Shown here: positions 45,918 to 54,752 of the stretch, one piece after another
Position numbering within the stretch: the first letter of the stretch is position 1
How the letters are laid out: every line of letters begins with the position of its first letter
From: Janthinobacterium sp. PC23-8
GTDB taxonomy: Bacteria; Pseudomonadota; Gammaproteobacteria; Burkholderiales; Burkholderiaceae_D
Assembly (NCBI RefSeq): GCF_002250505.1
Contig: NZ_NJGY01000003.1
Span: forward strand, 692,660 to 756,659
DNA: 64,000 nucleotides
Reading direction: 5' to 3'
The notes under the pieces: model-generated
Databases searched by the model: none
The model's input: only the letters and a program-made list of their open reading frames with translations
What the model was told of the DNA's origin: nothing
Program-made: the position numbers and the translations under genes

Positions 45918-45932
45918 GGTTCATCGCGACAC

Positions 45933-46517
45933 TTATTTTCCACCTTGGTCCCAAAGGTACTTGTCAAAAATTCGCTCCGCAAACCACTTTTGATTCACCA
46001 CGGCAAGAAATTCCTTTCGTCCTTCGACGGGGATCACGGTGCAGTCAAGCTGTTCAATCAGTTTCACTATGGCGCTTTTAATTTGCAGTTCAGACTGTTT
46101 GTATTCAGCCGTCCACAGTGTGCAATAGTCGCTATACGTACCATTTGTAAAATGGAGCGCTTTGGTGGCACGCCTGTCAAGAATCTTCACCGGATTTTTG
46201 CTATGGAACCATAAGAATTTTGAGGCCGCTGATAGCAAATTGTGCTCGCTGCCGAGTTTCGATTGCCACTCTTCCACGGTCTGCACATAATTCGCGGCGG
46301 TCAGCTTGGGCAGATCACCGAGTTGATTGGCGATGCGCTGCCAGTGTGCCGAATTGCGGCCCCCGGGAATGCCACGAATGACACTATATGCTGATGCGAT
46401 GTCAGGCAGAACAGCGCCCATGCCACCAGCTTTTTTCATGCGTTGAAGAAGCAGGCGATCTTGTTTCCACCACAAATTTGCATAGCTGATAGCGGCATGA
46501 TTATATAAATGATTCAT
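45933..46517 (-). CDS. AT-rich orphan gene, unknown 194-aa protein
   Basis: I do not recognise this protein with confidence. It is mostly helical, with a stretch ASKFLWFHSKNPVKILDRRATKAL (split across residues ~97-120). That recalls the 'SKFLWF..P..-.YD.RV..AL' segment of helix-hairpin-helix OGG-like proteins; this is a weak resemblance only. No signal peptide or membrane helix is present. Its base composition is markedly AT-richer than the surrounding genes, and it is flanked by an sRNA copy and an AT-rich gap, so it was probably acquired (inference). AGAGAA lies upstream of the start. Confidence 0.65.
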   Translation of the reverse strand: MNHLYNHAAISYANLWWKQDRLLLQRMKKAGGMGAVLPDIASAYSVIRGIPGGRNSAHWQRIANQLGDLPKLTAANYVQTVEEWQSKLGSEHNLLSAASKFLWFHSKNPVKILDRRATKALHFTNGTYSDYCTLWTAEYKQSELQIKSAIVKLIEQLDCTVIPVEGRKEFLAVVNQKWFAERIFDKYLWDQGGK

Positions 46518-46768
46518 CTTGTTATTCTCTTCATAAGATATTGCAGCATAGCATCAAAGATAAAAAAATTACCATAATGAAATTTATTTTGTTATGGCTG
46601 ACACTATGGTCTAGTCGTGTTGGGAATCATTTTCCTGAGTTATCTCGCAACGTCGAAAGCGCTGGCGAGTTGCCTATTCTGTTGTACAATTCTTGAGAAC
46701 GGTCGTGCTTTTTTGTGCGCTCAATGCCTTGCGTGCATCCGGTTGCGACATATAACAAGGAGACAGCC

Positions 46769-47959
46769 ATGGATTTACAGTACACACCCGAGGAAGACGC
46801 GTTTCGCGACACGGTGCGCGCCTTTCTCGACAGCCATTTGCCGGCGCAGTTGCAGCGCAAGGTGCGCGGCCACCTGCGTCTCACCAGGGACGACTATGTG
46901 CGCTGGCACAAGATCGTCGCGCAGCAAGGCTGGGCCGCGCCCAACTGGCCGGTCGAATATGGCGGCACCGGCTGGACGGCCGTGCAGCGCCATATATGGG
47001 AAGACGAGTGCGCGCGCGCCGCCACGCCGCCCATCCTGCCGTTCGGTGTCAATATGGTCGCGCCCGTCATCATGGCGTTCGCCACCGAAGCGCAAAAAGC
47101 CCATTATTTGCCGCGCATCCTGAACTGCGACGACTGGTGGTGCCAGGGTTATTCCGAGCCGGGCGCCGGCTCCGACCTGGCCTCGTTGAAAACCACGGCC
47201 GTGCGTGAGGGCGACGACTACATCGTCAATGGCCAGAAAACCTGGACCACGCTGGGCCAGCATGCCGACATGATCTTTTGCCTGGTGCGTACCGACACCA
47301 CCGTGCGCAAGCAGGAAGGCATCAGCTTCTTGCTGATCGACATGAAGACGCCGGGTGTCCAGGTGCGCCCCATTATCATGCTCGACGAAGACCACGAGAT
47401 CAACGAAGTGTTTTTCGATAATGTAAAAGTGCCGGTGGCCAACCTGGTGGGCCAGGAAAACCGTGGCTGGACCTATGCCAAATATCTGCTGGGCCATGAG
47501 CGCACGGGCATCGCCGCCGTCGGCCGCTCGAAACGCGAGCTGGCGTTCCTGAAACAACTGGCGATGCAGCAACTGAAAAAAGGCGAGCCGCTGCTGCGCG
47601 ACCCGGCCTTTGCGGCCAGGGTGGCCGGCGTGGAAATCGAATTGCTGGCGCTGGAAATGACGGTGCTGCGCGTGATCAGCGAGGAAGGCAAGGGACCGGG
47701 GCCGCAGGCGTCGATGCTGAAAATACGCGGCTCGGAAATCCAGCAGCAACTGACGGAACTGATGGTCGAAGCGCTGGGGCCGCAAGCGCTGCCGTTCGAT
47801 CCCGCTTACCTTGAGGGCGAAGAAGAACATGGCGCCGGCGGCAATGACCTGGGCGCGCCGCTGGCCGCGTATTACTTCAACTACCGCAAGACGTCGATCT
47901 ATGGCGGCTCGAACGAAATTCAAAAAAACATCATCACGCAGATGATTCTGGGCCTGTAA
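46769..47959 (+). CDS. Acyl-CoA dehydrogenase, large-subunit type
   Basis: This 396-aa flavoprotein introduces a 2,3-double bond into an acyl-CoA. It has the FAD/substrate segments QGYSEPGAGSDLASL (residues ~126-140) and WTTLGQHAD, and the C-terminal SIYGGSNEIQKNII. The Glu of the medium-chain type site is replaced (YGG); instead Glu244 in GHERTG sits where isovaleryl-CoA-type enzymes place their base. It resembles pimeloyl-CoA dehydrogenase large subunits. AAGGAG precedes the ATG. It forms an operon with the small-subunit-like gene 34 nt downstream. Confidence 0.88.
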   Translation: MDLQYTPEEDAFRDTVRAFLDSHLPAQLQRKVRGHLRLTRDDYVRWHKIVAQQGWAAPNWPVEYGGTGWTAVQRHIWEDECARAATPPILPFGVNMVAPVIMAFATEAQKAHYLPRILNCDDWWCQGYSEPGAGSDLASLKTTAVREGDDYIVNGQKTWTTLGQHADMIFCLVRTDTTVRKQEGISFLLIDMKTPGVQVRPIIMLDEDHEINEVFFDNVKVPVANLVGQENRGWTYAKYLLGHERTGIAAVGRSKRELAFLKQLAMQQLKKGEPLLRDPAFAARVAGVEIELLALEMTVLRVISEEGKGPGPQASMLKIRGSEIQQQLTELMVEALGPQALPFDPAYLEGEEEHGAGGNDLGAPLAAYYFNYRKTSIYGGSNEIQKNIITQMILGL

Positions 47960-47993
47960 GGCTGACTGGGCTGACAAGGCAGAAGGAGACAGC

Positions 47994-49139
47994 ATGGACT
48001 TTACATTCAACCAGGAACAACAGCAGTTCGCCGATGCGCTGCGGCGCTGGGCCGACAAGGATTACCGCTTCGAGGCGCGCCAGGCCATCGTTCATTCCGA
48101 CAGCGGCGTGTCGGACGCCGCCTGGGCGACATTGACCGAACTGGGCATGACGGCCTTGCCGCTGCCGGGCGAGCAGGGCGGCTTTGACGGCACGGCCGTC
48201 GACATGTTTCTCGTGATGCAGGAGCTGGGCCGCGCGCTGGTGGTCGAGCCGTATTTCGCCACCATGTTCGGCGCGCAGTTTTTAAAACTGGCCGGCGGCC
48301 ATGCCAGCGTGCTGGAGCAGGTCGCGCAAGGCAGTGTCAAGCTCGCCTGCGCGCTTGGCGAAGCGCAGTCGCGCCATGAATTGCACGATATCGCCACCAC
48401 GGCCACTGGCAGCGGCAACGGTTTTGTGCTCGACGGCACGAAAACCGTGGTGATCCACGGTGCGCAGGCACAGTACCTGATCGTATCGGCACGCAGCAGC
48501 GGCGAGCAGCGTGGCACGGATGGCATTTCGCTGTTCCTGGTGCCGCTTGATGCGCCGGGAGTGAGCGTGCGCGACTACCGCACCATCGACGGCCAGCGCG
48601 CCGCCACCGCGACCCTGATGCAAGTGGTGCTCGATGCGAGCGCCCTGATCGGTACTGCGGGGCAGGGCTGGGAGGTGCTCGACGCGGCGGCCGATTATGG
48701 CGCGACGCTGTTGTGCGCCGAAGCCGTGGGCGCCATGGACGCCATCTTTGCGGCCACCCTGGAATATGTGAAAACGCGCCAGCAGTTCGGCGCGCCGATC
48801 GGCAAGTTCCAGGCGCTGCAGCACCGCATGGCCGACATGTTCATCCACCTGGAACAGGCACGTTCGATGGCCATGCTGGCCGCCGCCAGGGTCGATAGCC
48901 CGGACGCCGCCGAGCGCCGCCGCATCGTCTCGGCCGCCAAGGCCAGGGTGGGGCAGGCGGCGACCTTTGTCGGCCAGCAGGCTGTACAATTGCATGGCGG
49001 CATGGGCGTTACCAATGAGCTGCCTGCCGCCCATCACTTCAAGCGCCTGACGATGATCGGTTTGACGTTAGGCGACGCCGAACATCATGTCGAGCGTTTT
49101 ATCGCCCAGCCGGGCTTTTTGCCATCGGAGCACGCATGA
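47994..49139 (+). CDS. Acyl-CoA dehydrogenase, small-subunit type
   Basis: The 381-aa protein belongs to the same superfamily but is diverged. The helix that holds the base in the large subunit reads AADYGAT, and the C-terminal motif reads LHGGMGVTNELPAAHH, so neither usual catalytic Glu is present. It resembles pimeloyl-CoA dehydrogenase small subunits and probably forms a heteromer with the preceding gene product (inference). AAGGAG precedes the ATG. Its stop overlaps the next start (ATGA). Confidence 0.86.
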   Translation: MDFTFNQEQQQFADALRRWADKDYRFEARQAIVHSDSGVSDAAWATLTELGMTALPLPGEQGGFDGTAVDMFLVMQELGRALVVEPYFATMFGAQFLKLAGGHASVLEQVAQGSVKLACALGEAQSRHELHDIATTATGSGNGFVLDGTKTVVIHGAQAQYLIVSARSSGEQRGTDGISLFLVPLDAPGVSVRDYRTIDGQRAATATLMQVVLDASALIGTAGQGWEVLDAAADYGATLLCAEAVGAMDAIFAATLEYVKTRQQFGAPIGKFQALQHRMADMFIHLEQARSMAMLAAARVDSPDAAERRRIVSAAKARVGQAATFVGQQAVQLHGGMGVTNELPAAHHFKRLTMIGLTLGDAEHHVERFIAQPGFLPSEHA

Positions 49140-49618
49140 CTGCAATGCCACAAACATACCGCTACTTTGAAGACTTCACGGCCGGCCAGGAAATCTTCCT
49201 GGGCCAGTGCCACGTGACGGAAGAGGAAATCATCGCCTTCGCCACGCAATTCGATCCGCAACCGTTTCATATCGACCACGAAGCGGCGGCACAGACCATC
49301 TACAAGGGCGTGATCGCCAGCGGCTGGCATACCTGCGGCATGATGATGCGCCTGGTGGTGGACAACCTGCTGAAACACTCGTCGAGCATGGGCTCGCCGG
49401 GCCTCGACAGCGTGCGCTGGTTGAAACCCGTGCGCGCCGGCGACACCCTGAGCCTGACCTATCAGGTCAAGGAAGTGCGCGCCTCCGCCTCCAGGCCGGA
49501 CCGCGGCATCGTCATTTCCATCTGGAGCGTGAGCAACCAGCATGGTGAAGTGGCGGCGACCGTGGAAGGCATGGGCATGTTCGGTCGCCGCCCCAGCGGC
49601 GACAAGCCCGATGCGTGA
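49136..49618 (+). CDS. MaoC-like hot-dog protein (hydratase-type) 1
   Basis: The 160-aa protein has a MaoC fold with the hydratase-2 motif FATQFDPQPFHID (residues ~35-47), Asp and His being the catalytic pair of R-specific enoyl-CoA hydratases. It should hydrate the enoyl-CoA made by the dehydrogenase. It overlaps both neighbours, and a second hot-dog protein follows in the same operon. Confidence 0.85.
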   Translation: MTAMPQTYRYFEDFTAGQEIFLGQCHVTEEEIIAFATQFDPQPFHIDHEAAAQTIYKGVIASGWHTCGMMMRLVVDNLLKHSSSMGSPGLDSVRWLKPVRAGDTLSLTYQVKEVRASASRPDRGIVISIWSVSNQHGEVAATVEGMGMFGRRPSGDKPDA

Positions 49619-50066
49619 GATCGACGGCATCGCCGGCTTCCAGCTTCTTTCTGGCCAGCATGTGGCCGTCTCCGAATGGATCGCCATCACCCAGCAGCGC
49701 ATCGACACCTTTGCCGACGCTACCGATGATCATCAGTGGATCCACGTCGATGTTGAGCGCTGCGCGCGCGAGTCGCCGTATGGCTGCACGGTGGCGCACG
49801 GCTTTCTGACGCTGTCGCTGCTGCCGGCCATGCTGCAAAACGCCCTGCACATGGCCGGCATCGGCATGGCGATCAATTACGGCCTGAACAAGGTGCGCTT
49901 TCCGGCGCCGGTGCCGGTAGGCAGCCGTTTGCGCGCGCGGCTCGATATCTTGTCGGTGGATGAGCTGCCGGAAGGCGCCCAAGTCAACTGGGCGGTGACC
50001 ATGGAGCGCGAAGGGGACGTGAAACCCGTGTGCGTGGCGGAGTTTTTGATGCGGTGTTATCCGTGA
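49611..50066 (+). CDS. MaoC-like hot-dog protein (NodN/hydratase-type) 2
   Basis: This 151-aa protein also carries a hydratase-2 type motif (FADATDDHQWIHVD, residues ~35-48, then YGCTVAHGFLTLSLL). The ATG at 49611 overlaps the upstream stop by 8 nt; longer in-frame starts lie inside the previous gene. Two hot-dog subunits in tandem suggest a heterodimeric hydratase, as in ChsH1/ChsH2 (inference), or two enzymes with different chain preference. No terminator is visible after it. Confidence 0.85.
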   Translation: MREIDGIAGFQLLSGQHVAVSEWIAITQQRIDTFADATDDHQWIHVDVERCARESPYGCTVAHGFLTLSLLPAMLQNALHMAGIGMAINYGLNKVRFPAPVPVGSRLRARLDILSVDELPEGAQVNWAVTMEREGDVKPVCVAEFLMRCYP

Positions 50067-50195
50067 CTAGTGGCAGCGGTAATGTGGCAAGGCGCGATGG
50101 CCGGCAAAACTTCTGTTATCGCGTCAACACCTTGCATGTAAAATTGATCAATATGCAGGATGTGTTTGCTGTTTTCAATAATATCACCACGCTGC

Positions 50196-50660
50196 TTATT
50201 CATTCGCGGGAGGCATGGTACCTAGAGGGAAGTAGTCAGCTGTCCATTGATAAAATGTTACACCTTGCGTGTCCTCGCTGCGCCCTTCGCAGGTTGCCAC
50301 TATCGGCCTGATGATGATCGATGTCGGGTGCGATGCATTGGTAGGAAAACGCTCATAGTTCCAATTTGGATCTCTGACTAGTCCTGGGCTATTCGATGCA
50401 TTCGATCTTGCCGTCACCCTCAGTGTCGTAAAGTCGAAGTAGCGGCCAGGTTGTGAATCTAGGCGGGCTTGCTTGATTAGGCTTTCTTGGCAGCCTTTCT
50501 TGCTTCCTTGGCAACCAGCACGACAGTCGACGACAGCAGATCTACCGGAGGTATCTCCTGGTTTAGCTTCCATTCCAGGCGGTATATCTATAGCAGGCGG
50601 CGTTGACTGACAAGCGACGATGGAAAATAGTATCGGACTGAAAATCCATAATTTGGACAT
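50196..50660 (-). CDS. Putative lipoprotein of unknown function
   Basis: The start at 50660 (GGAG upstream) gives MSKLWIFSPILFSIVAC, a short signal peptide with a lipobox ending at Cys17. The ~137-residue mature part has four further cysteines (CRAGCQGSKKGC and ATCEG), possibly disulphides. I recognise no family. Base composition is AT-richer than the pilus genes next to it. Confidence 0.65.
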   Translation of the reverse strand: MSKLWIFSPILFSIVACQSTPPAIDIPPGMEAKPGDTSGRSAVVDCRAGCQGSKKGCQESLIKQARLDSQPGRYFDFTTLRVTARSNASNSPGLVRDPNWNYERFPTNASHPTSIIIRPIVATCEGRSEDTQGVTFYQWTADYFPLGTMPPANE

Positions 50661-50821
50661 GTCACATCTCCAGAAGGGCATTACAATAAAATATTAAAAT
50701 AAATATGTTTATTGCTACATCATCCTTCCTGTTGAATATTCCCACTTTGATACAAGACAACCAGCAAGCTCATCATGGCGACAGAGCCACAAATGTCTAC
50801 CGTACTTGATGGCGATATTGT

Positions 50822-51394
50822 CTAGAAAAACACCGCCGTGCGCGCAATAATCGCCCCCGTATTGCCATACGGCTGAATGGCCCGCACGGAACCGGTGGTG
50901 GCAATCCCATCGTCGAGCTTGCTGTCGATCTGCTCGGCGTAGCCTTCGGGCAGGTTGTCGAAGCGGATGCCGTTGCCGGCGCGGCCGGCCACTTCGTCGT
51001 TGTACAGGTAGACGGCGCCACCCTGGGCGCTGGTCATGAAGTCGCTGGTGCCGTTGAAGGAACCGGTAATAAAGCCGCCCAGCGCCAGGTGCTGGGGCGC
51101 GAGGGTAAATTCGCGCGGCTGGCCGTCGCCGATCTGGCCGTCGCCATTGCCGTTGCCGGCCGAGTTCGGCACGTGCAGCGTGCCTTGCAAATCGTCGCCA
51201 GGCAGGGCACGGAATTTGTCCTGATAGGCGTTGACGGCGGCCGTCAGCGAGTTCGACTGCTGGATAATGTTCTTGACCTTGGCGCTGTCGATCAGGCCCT
51301 GGCCTTTCAATACGCCACCGAGCAGCAGGCCGATAATGACCAGGACGATGGCGATTTCTACGAGGGTGAAGCCTTGCTGGCGGCGTGGTGGCAT
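50822..51394 (-). CDS. Type IV prepilin-like protein
   Basis: The 190-aa product has a short basic leader and a prepilin peptidase site G-FTLVEIAIVLVIIGLLLGG (leader MPPRRQQG, Glu at +5), followed by the long hydrophobic helix of type IV pilins and pseudopilins. The mature domain contains KVKNIIQQSNSLTAAVNAYQDKFRALPGDD, typical of MSHA/pseudopilin-like subunits. AAGGA precedes the ATG at 51394. It is the most distal gene of the - strand pilus gene run and could be the major subunit (inference from position only). Confidence 0.87.
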   Translation of the reverse strand: MPPRRQQGFTLVEIAIVLVIIGLLLGGVLKGQGLIDSAKVKNIIQQSNSLTAAVNAYQDKFRALPGDDLQGTLHVPNSAGNGNGDGQIGDGQPREFTLAPQHLALGGFITGSFNGTSDFMTSAQGGAVYLYNDEVAGRAGNGIRFDNLPEGYAEQIDSKLDDGIATTGSVRAIQPYGNTGAIIARTAVFF

Positions 51395-51465
51395 AAGTGA
51401 TCCTTGCTTGTTGCGCCGCCCGCTATATGGGGACGGCTGGTGGTGAAGTTTACTGTAATTTACTG

Positions 51466-52194
51466 TCAATGCGCGTTGCCGGGATACGCGTCTTTCTTTT
51501 TTATAGCCATTTCTTCCAGCCGGCGCGCCATGAATGCGAGCTCGTGCGGGTCGCTGATCTGCCCGCTGGCGATCAGGCCGCCCAGCACGATCTGCGCGCT
51601 ATCGAACTGGTCCATGTCTTCCAGAATGAACGCTTCCATCTGCCGCACCCAGGCCGGAACGTCAGGGCTGGTCGCTTGCAGGCGCAACTGGCGCGCCAGG
51701 CTCAAGGCCAGTGGCAGGTCGTGCAGCTGGTGCCTGGCCATTAAAGTTGCCTGCGCCATCGCCGGCCAGCGGCGCGCCGGGTCGCGCGCAAAGCTGGCGC
51801 TGACAAAGCGCAGCATGCGCCGCGCGCGCGCCGGATCGGCCACTCCCGCATAGATCTCGCTGGCGGCCACCAGCGCATAGGCGCTGCGCGGGTCGAGCGT
51901 TTGCGCGGTATCGAGCCAGAGCGCCAGGCGGTCGTAGTCCAATGCGCGCCAGGAGACGCTGACGCCGTCCTGGTCCTCGAATGATTGCAGGTACAGCAAC
52001 AGCCCTTTCGACATGGCCAGCGGCTCGCCCAGGCTGGCCAGCCGCACCAGCGACGCCGGAGGCGGTGGCGGCAAGGGCCGCGGCTGCGGTGGCCCTTGCT
52101 GCGCCAGCAGTTGCCAGCCCAGTTGCAGCAGCAGTGCCAAAGCCAACGCCAGCCACAGCGGACGCGGCACGGACGATAACGGTTTTTGCTCCAT
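51466..52194 (-). CDS. Membrane-anchored protein of unknown function, TPR-like
   Basis: The 242-aa protein has one N-terminal membrane helix (LWLALALALLLQLGWQLL), a Pro-rich spacer and then helical pairs (WLDTAQTLDPRSAYALVAASEIYAGV, ARRMLRFVSASFARDP) that look like tetratricopeptide-type repeats. Its ATG overlaps the stop of the ABC permease gene by 1 nt, so the two are translationally coupled. The function is unknown; a partner of the ABC transporter or of the pilus is plausible. Confidence 0.7.
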   Translation of the reverse strand: MEQKPLSSVPRPLWLALALALLLQLGWQLLAQQGPPQPRPLPPPPPASLVRLASLGEPLAMSKGLLLYLQSFEDQDGVSVSWRALDYDRLALWLDTAQTLDPRSAYALVAASEIYAGVADPARARRMLRFVSASFARDPARRWPAMAQATLMARHQLHDLPLALSLARQLRLQATSPDVPAWVRQMEAFILEDMDQFDSAQIVLGGLIASGQISDPHELAFMARRLEEMAIKKKDAYPGNAH

Positions 52195-52961
52195 CAGAAA
52201 CTCTTGCGATAAAAGTCGTACAGCGCGCAGGTGGCCAAGAGGCCGACGTAGATTGCCGTTTGCGCGGCCACCAGGCCCAGCGCGTGCCAGTTGCCGGTGG
52301 CATATAAAAGCCATTCGCTGCGCGTGAAATGGTCCAGACTGGGCAACAGCAAGGCCAGCAGGTCGATCGCGTACGCGATGGCTTGCCGGCTGCCATCATG
52401 CGCGCCGGTATTGCCGTGCGCCAGCAGTTGCAAGCTGCCCACGCTGCGCGCCAGCACATAAAAGCCGCCGCTGGCCGCCAGCGCCGGCAGGGCATGCGGC
52501 AGGCCGAGCGCGCACAGCAGGCTGAAGGCGGCCATGATCCACAGTTCGCCCAACAACGAGATCGCCCATAGCGCGCTTTGCGCGGGCGCCGCCCACCAGC
52601 ACGTCAGCAGGCCGAACAGCAGCGCCGGCAGCAAGGCCAGCGCGCCAAAGCCGGCCAGCTTGCCCAGCACATACACGGCGCGCGGCATGGGCAGCGCCAG
52701 CAGCAGTTCCTGGCCCTTGTCGGCCGTTTCGCGCACCAGGCTGAAGACGACAAAGCTGACCAGCAGGAACACGGCCACCAGGCGCAGCAGGGCCGACAAT
52801 ATCGCCGCCTGGGTGGCGCCGCTTTCCGTCAGCGCCAGTTGCTGCAGGAAAGCGGCCAGTGCCAGGCCAGCGCAGGCGGCCAGCACGAACAGCCACGGCA
52901 GGCGGCTGCGCAACGCTTCTTGCACCGTGTAGCGCGCGATGATGAGGCCGGGGCGCCACAT
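52194..52961 (-). CDS. ABC-2 type transporter permease
   Basis: The 255-aa protein has about six membrane helices in the ABC-2 permease pattern, beginning IARYTVQEALRSRLPWLFVLAACAGLALAAFL and with LVRETADKGQELLLALPMPRAVYVLGKLAGF after the second helix. The ATP-binding partner is probably the ATPase at the upstream end of this - strand gene run (63358 onward), separated from it by the pilus genes. It overlaps its neighbours by 1 nt on both sides. Substrate unknown. Confidence 0.83.
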   Translation of the reverse strand: MWRPGLIIARYTVQEALRSRLPWLFVLAACAGLALAAFLQQLALTESGATQAAILSALLRLVAVFLLVSFVVFSLVRETADKGQELLLALPMPRAVYVLGKLAGFGALALLPALLFGLLTCWWAAPAQSALWAISLLGELWIMAAFSLLCALGLPHALPALAASGGFYVLARSVGSLQLLAHGNTGAHDGSRQAIAYAIDLLALLLPSLDHFTRSEWLLYATGNWHALGLVAAQTAIYVGLLATCALYDFYRKSF

Positions 52962-53674
52962 CAGCGCGGCAACCTTTGCGCGGCCACCATGCGGTTGAAC
53001 AGGATATTGGGCGAGACCCAGGCGACGATATCGTCATAGCTGCCGCCGGCCTGCTGCGCTTCGCTGGCGGCGCGGCTGATAAAGATCTTGTCGCTCACGG
53101 CATTGCTGCGCTCGTCGACATTGTTGCCCTGCGCGCCAGCCTGGCGCTGGCCCTGCTCGCTGATGGCGCCAACACCGTTTTTTCCGTGCGACATGATCAT
53201 CGCCGGTATATCGTTCAGGGCGGTGGCTGGCGCCAGCGCGCCGCCAGTGCGCGTGACGATGCTGATATCGCGCGGCGTGGCCAGGGAAAACAGCTGCTCG
53301 CTGTCGCTGAAGGCGGGCGTGACGCTGTAGCGGAACAGATTGTTCCAGTTGTCGCTCTTGCGCAGTCCCAGGGTGGCCCAGGGCAGGATGCCGACCCGTT
53401 TTTCGCCATTGCAGCGCGCGCCGCGCCGGTCTTCCAGTCCGTTCATGCTCGATACGGCCGGGCAGGGCAGGTAGCCATGCAGCAAGGCAAAACCGGTCAA
53501 GGCCTCTTTGGCCTCGTCGAGCGCCTTTTGCGTATCGGCTACCCTTCGCTGTTCCAGCTGCACCGTCAATGGCGTGACCAGGCCGCCTATCATCAGGCCG
53601 ACGATCACCAGCACGATGGCGATCTCGATCAGGCTGAAGCCGGCGTGGCGGCGATGCTTGGACTTGTGCCTCAT
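52961..53674 (-). CDS. Type IV prepilin-like protein (paralogue A)
   Basis: The 237-aa protein has leader MRHKSKHRRHAG and cleavage site G-FSLIEIAIVLVIVGLMIGG, a canonical prepilin signal. The mature part contains LTGFALLHGYLPCPA and ends with DIVAWVSPNILFNRMVAAQRLP. These two blocks are shared with the next gene, so the two are diverged paralogues. Start at 53674 overlaps the upstream stop (ATGA). Confidence 0.85.
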   Translation of the reverse strand: MRHKSKHRRHAGFSLIEIAIVLVIVGLMIGGLVTPLTVQLEQRRVADTQKALDEAKEALTGFALLHGYLPCPAVSSMNGLEDRRGARCNGEKRVGILPWATLGLRKSDNWNNLFRYSVTPAFSDSEQLFSLATPRDISIVTRTGGALAPATALNDIPAMIMSHGKNGVGAISEQGQRQAGAQGNNVDERSNAVSDKIFISRAASEAQQAGGSYDDIVAWVSPNILFNRMVAAQRLPR

Positions 53675-54366
53675 GGCAAGGTCCGCGCCGCGCGCATGCG
53701 CTGGTATAGCGCCGGCAAGGTGACCCACACCAGCATGTCGTCGACAGTATTGCCAGTGACAAAGGAGGTCGTGGCGGCCTCATTGGCCGCCTCATCGATA
53801 TTGCCGCGTCCGCTATTGGCCAGCTTGACGCCATTGGCCGCCGTGCCGTAGCCTTCCTTGCCTTGCGAAAAGACAACGGCGGGCAGGCATTGCGCGCTGA
53901 CATCGCACTGTTCCTGGCCCGCCACATAGGCCAGGCTGCCTTGCGCCTTGTGCTGCAGAACCGTCCGGTTGGCCACGGCGGAAAACGAGACGATGGGCGC
54001 GCGCGACATTTCCGGCGTCACGCTGTAGCGCAAGACCTTGCCCCAGGCGTCCAGGCCCGCCACGCCCAGCGCCACCCAAGGCAAGAAGCCGCTGCAGTCG
54101 GCGTCGCTGGCGCACTCGGCCGCGCGTTCGCGGCCATCGATGGCCGAGCTGGCCGGGCGCGGCAAACGGCCATTGGCGGCGGCAAAACCGATCAACGCTT
54201 CGCGCGCCTGCGCCAGGGTGGCCAGGGTGCGCTGCTGGCGTGCCGCTTCAGCATCCTGACGGCCGAAGGCGCTGATCAACAGCGAGGCCGCGCCCAGGCC
54301 CAGCAGGGCCACCAGCAACAGCAGGGCCGCACCGCGCTGCGTTGTCAGTGCGTGTGCGCGCATCAT
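53671..54366 (-). CDS. PilX-like/pseudopilin-like protein (paralogue B)
   Basis: The 231-aa protein starts TTQRGAALLLLVALLGLGAASLLISAFG, an N-terminal helix after a Gly with no Glu at +5, the type seen in PilX/GspK-like minor subunits. LIGFAAANGRLPRPA and the ending DMLVWVTLPALYQRMRAARTLP match paralogue A. The start at 54366 overlaps the stop of the previous gene. Confidence 0.8.
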   Translation of the reverse strand: MMRAHALTTQRGAALLLLVALLGLGAASLLISAFGRQDAEAARQQRTLATLAQAREALIGFAAANGRLPRPASSAIDGRERAAECASDADCSGFLPWVALGVAGLDAWGKVLRYSVTPEMSRAPIVSFSAVANRTVLQHKAQGSLAYVAGQEQCDVSAQCLPAVVFSQGKEGYGTAANGVKLANSGRGNIDEAANEAATTSFVTGNTVDDMLVWVTLPALYQRMRAARTLP

Positions 54367-54752
54367 GGCCGCGCTTCCATCACGGTATGGCTGGCCGGAT
54401 CGTATTGCTGGCCCGGTTTCAGGACCACGACTTGACCATTACTCAGGCGCAAGGTCAATTGGCCGCCGTTCGTCAGCTGGTTGTACGGTTCCTGCTGCGG
54501 CGTGCGGTTCAGCCAGACGGTGGAGCGGCCGCTGCTGCGCTGGACCAGACCATTGAGTTCCATCGGCGGGCCTGGTGGTGGCGGTGGCGGAACGGGGGCT
54601 GCCAGCGTCGTATTGGCTGGCGGCATGCCGCTGCGGGCCGCGTCGAGCTGGGCGCGTTCTTCGGGCGAGGAAAACAGCCGGCCCAGCTGGGCCGGCTGGG
54701 CCTGGGCCAGACCTGCCACGGCGCAGCACAGGATCAGCGACAGGCGCTTCAT
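54363..54752 (-). CDS. MshK-like pilus biogenesis protein
   Basis: The 129-aa product has a signal peptide (MKRLSLILCCAVAGLAQAQ), a Pro-rich linker and a small domain (MELNGLVQRSSGRSTVWLNR, then LRLSNGQVVVLKPGQQYDP). MshK and PilP/GspC-like periplasmic proteins share this layout. The position directly after the MshJ-like gene supports the call. ATGA overlap on both sides. Confidence 0.7.
   Translation of the reverse strand: MKRLSLILCCAVAGLAQAQPAQLGRLFSSPEERAQLDAARSGMPPANTTLAAPVPPPPPPGPPMELNGLVQRSSGRSTVWLNRTPQQEPYNQLTNGGQLTLRLSNGQVVVLKPGQQYDPASHTVMEARP

Noticed and set aside
50030..50311. 93-codon + strand open frame after the second MaoC gene
   Set aside because: It overlaps the MaoC gene and the lipoprotein gene, has no ribosome binding site and no protein-like pattern.
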